NCBI RefSeq assembly: GCF_003711515.1
Contig: NW_021167083.1
Location: 2,904,906-2,915,648 of the forward strand
Reading direction: 5' to 3'
DNA: 10,743 bases
DNA from: Sodiomyces alkalinus F11
Taxonomy: Eukaryota; Ascomycota; Sordariomycetes; Glomerellales; Plectosphaerellaceae
Shown here: piece by piece, positions 8,821 through 10,743 of the stretch
Numbering within the stretch: the stretch's first letter is position 1
Layout of the letters: every line of letters starts with the position of its first letter
Notes under the pieces: generated by a model
The model's input: the letters and a program-made list of their open reading frames with translations, nothing else
Told to the model about the DNA's origin: nothing
The model's database searches: none
Position numbers and translations under genes: made by a program

Positions 8821-10039
8821 ATAGCTTCTAAGTATATAATCAGGGTATTAAATAAAGCGGAACCGTATAAACGTAATAAGGCCGTTAGTAGATAGGAGTC
8901 CGTTAAGCTTATTCTGTGGTTTTAGTCTAAGACGTGTCTAATAAGGGGCACTCCTAATAAGTATAACGTTTAGGTAACGCTTATAGATATAACTATAAGT
9001 TTTCCTTCCTTATTTCTCGTGGTTACCCTAATAAGGGCGTGCTAACTTTAGTACTAAGGTTAATACTTATATCGGTTAGTTCGAGGTAGCTAGTAAGGGC
9101 GGCGTTTCGTACATCGAGCTCGACCTTCTATCTTCTATCATCGATTTAGATACCCGGCTTACCGTTACGAACCGGTTTTAGGATACTTTATTAAATATTA
9201 CTAACCGGGACGTGGAATAGGCTTTATTCAGGGAAATACATAACTTCTTTAAGACGCCTTTATTCCGCCGTCGTATCTTTATAGCTAAGGATCTCGCGGG
9301 TCCCTAAAGAGAGTATATTATAAAGATCGTGATAAGGCCTTACGCTGTTAGGGCACTTATCGTGCAGGTATATAGCGTAGTTAATAAGGTGCCCTGCTAG
9401 TGCTACGAAGAATGCTGGATAGCTATAACAGATCGGGTTAATAATAAGATCACGTACCTATTCTATAAGTATATCTCCCTGCCGTGGAATCCACGCTTCC
9501 CCGACTACGCTAACTATCTATTCTATAAGTCTACTTATACGTTCCGAGATAAGGGCCTCCGTAAGGAGTTCTAGTAGGCTAAGTATAAGATTAGCTAGCC
9601 CGATAATAATTACCCCGGCTTTAAACACTATAAGCCCCTCCCTAAAGATAACTTAGTGCTACCGTAGTCTTTCTATAATAATAAACAATACCTAATCCAC
9701 TCCCCTCGGACTAGCGTTTTCCTAGTTAATATAACCGCTATAGACTATAAGATTACTCGCTAAATACGCTAGGCCTATAGCGGTAAGACCTCTAGGGCTT
9801 ACGATAGCTTACTTAGTCTTATCCTAATACTCTTAGCTCGGTATAGGAAAGAGGTGGATAGGTATTATAATATTATCCGTAAGGCTAAGGAGGTGCCTAA
9901 CCGGGAGGAAATAGTTATCTACTAGACTATTCTGCTTCCTATGGGGGCTTAGGTCTAGCCCCGGGTCTTTAAGAAGTACGGGCCTAAGGAAGGTAACTAT
10001 AAAAGCGATCCTAACCCAGAAACTAAGTTATTTACTTAA
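8821..10039 (+). pseudogene. Gene C - unrecognised protein with a CxCxxxCW patch, RIP-inactivated
   Basis: Two exons align with gene C': about 8821-8973 (AEPYKRNKAV and a WF patch) and 9059-10036, with TAA/TAG at 10037-10042. About 17 internal TAG/TAA and no TGA occur, half the load of C'. Exon 2 begins VNTYIGQFEVASKGGVSYIE. A Cys-rich patch at 9395-9418 reads C-stop-C-Y-E-E-C-W, followed by a conserved NNKI. Later conserved patches are QPDNNYPG and VLPQSFYNN, and a Lys/Arg-rich helical region covers about 9840-9910. I do not recognise the family; the patch may bind metal, but CxCxxxC alone is weak evidence. The start is uncertain because no ATG is preserved and homology to C' fades upstream of 8821. 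It points to the right arm. Confidence 0.68.
8974..9058 (+). other. Inferred 85-nt phase-0 intron of gene C
   Basis: The frame shifts by one base between the two homology blocks, and 85 nt restores it exactly at codon boundaries on both sides. The donor reads GTAACG; a good branch-site match, tgctaac, lies at 9040-9046 and the acceptor ends at AG 9058. Gene C' has an intron of 88 nt at the matching place, which also restores its frame. This supports a real intron rather than chance frameshifts in two copies. Confidence 0.55.
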
Positions 10040-10051
10040 TAGGGTGCTTTA

Positions 10052-10253
10052 TAATTAGGGGAATAGGTAGTAAGAATAGGTGCGCGGTTTATAGGGTGGC
10101 TTATAGGGAAGGGAATTAGATAGTTAATTATCTAAATAATATAACTCTTATAGATAAACGGGATTTCTATAAAGTAACGTTCCCTAGTACTTAGGGTATT
10201 ACTCTTTTCGCGAGAACTTTATAATAGGTCTAATTAGGGGAATAGGTAGTAAG
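10052..10253. repeat. 23-bp direct repeat flanking ~156 bp next to the right arm
   Basis: The same 23 bases (taattaggggaat, then aggtagtaag) occur at 10052-10074 and 10231-10253, 179 bp apart. The second copy overlaps the inner edge of the right arm at 10245. Both are preceded by a ctttata-like string. The matching place in the left arm (about 1475-1510) has only one related copy and lacks the intervening bases, so a tandem duplication or insertion on the right side is likely. Confidence 0.7.
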
Positions 10254-10743
10254 GTTAGGGGAAATAAGGTATAAAAGGAGGTCTTCTTCGTGGCTTATCT
10301 TCTTCTCTTTCTTCCTTCTCTTTATAATAATCCGTTTTCTACTCTATATAAGTGGACTCCACGGGCCTATCTACCGACGAAGCCCTTATAAGAAGAATAA
10401 GACTTATAGGCAGCGGTCGGTAGTCGCTTAATTAGGCTAATAAAACTAGGAAATCCCCGGGTTTTCCGGTTTTTATTATTATTACCGCCGTTATTATCGT
10501 GATATTACGTTTTTCTTTATTAGGGGTTTTTCTAGCGGGGCTCTTAACGCCGTTAACTTAGTGTCTTAAACTTACTCTTCTAGTAATAGGTATAGTGTTA
10601 GTCTTTTCTTTCGGGACGAGGAACTTACGTATAGTAGGCTTAAGGGTAGTATATATAGGTATAGTCAGGGGAATAGGGGTATAATATTAGTTATAGGGAG
10701 AGCGATTAGTAATAGAGATTAGGAAAAGGGGGCTTTAAGTAGT
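10245..10743 (-). repeat. Right arm of long inverted repeat, runs off the window
   Basis: This is the reverse complement of 998-1494. The outer 125 bases (10619-10743) match exactly and the inner part at about 90%. Similarity rises toward the window edge, so the arm very probably continues past 10743. No reading frame is open here. Confidence 0.9.

Larger units (their letters stand above)
998..10743. mobile_element. Mirror-symmetric RIP-degraded element, order arm-C'-A-B-C-arm
   Basis: The ends match each other in inverted orientation (998-1494 with 10245-10743). Between them, two homologous gene pairs lie in mirror order: C' minus, A plus, B minus, C plus. A and B are related proteins, as are C and C', and the spacers between the genes also show weak inverted similarity. 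The centre, near 5870, holds no copy of the terminal repeat, which argues against two separate elements lying tail to tail. Long inverted ends suggest a DNA transposon, but no transposase domain is recognisable, and the outer boundaries and target duplication lie beyond what can be seen. An alternative is an old inverted segmental duplication. All coding frames are dead. Confidence 0.55.

Noticed and set aside
2673..8845. Recurring ctgattaggg / ctaatcaggg strings (about 2673, 3603, 4134, 5743, 6089)
   Set aside because: They fall in coding and noncoding sites alike, in two different orientations of the core. The count is small in a compositionally narrowed sequence, and they are probably surviving CpA contexts rather than a binding motif or telomere repeat.
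998..10743. LTR retrotransposon
   Set aside because: The end repeats are inverted, not direct, and no reverse transcriptase, RNase H or integrase pattern is seen in the four frames followed.
998..10743. Maverick/Polinton (long inverted ends plus a cysteine protease)
   Set aside because: The visible element is under 10 kb between arms and shows no DNA polymerase B, retroviral-type integrase, ATPase or capsid frame. The gene set does not fit, although unseen flanks prevent full exclusion.

Overview
This window looks like a RIP-degraded repeat from a filamentous ascomycete (Pezizomycotina). CpA and TpG are depleted, TpA is in excess, and CpG survives. Every recognisable reading frame is full of TAG and TAA but almost never TGA. 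That is the mark of repeat-induced point mutation (CpA to TpA on either strand), which turns CAA, CAG and TGG codons into stops. No intact gene is visible. Frame has nevertheless been kept over kilobases, so the former genes can still be traced.

The layout is a large inverted repeat centred near 5870. Its outer parts are 998-1494 and the reverse complement of 10245-10743, about 500 bp each. The outermost 125 bp are identical and the rest match at roughly 90% by eye. Inside lie two pairs of paralogous dead genes in mirror order: C' (minus, 1615-2884), A (plus, 3708-5708), B (minus, 5975-8023) and C (plus, 8821-10039). A and B converge on the centre, and C' and C point at the outer ends. The intergenic blocks between C' and A and between B and C are weakly related. 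There is no terminal repeat at the centre, so this looks more like one mirror-symmetric element than two elements inserted tail to tail.

A and B encode proteins of about 670-680 residues with an Ulp1-like (C48) cysteine peptidase core. The His, Asp, Gln and Cys positions have the same spacing in both copies. RIP-type changes have destroyed the Gln and Cys positions in A and all four in B. A Lys/Pro/Thr-rich linker and a conserved basic C-terminal block follow. C and C' encode a protein family I do not recognise, with a Cys-rich CxCxxxCW patch, and both appear to share a phase-0 intron at the same place. No transposase, polymerase or integrase signature is visible; gene C is the only unassigned candidate for a mobilisation function.

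Outside the arms, bases 1-267 hold the stop-free end of another frame with a charged coiled-coil segment, open to the left. Bases 268-997 hold nothing I can identify. Because the right arm runs to the last base of the window, the true outer end of the repeat is not defined, and bases 1-997 may belong to the element too. A short stretch near the centre (5620-5700) is rich in CpA and appears to have escaped RIP.
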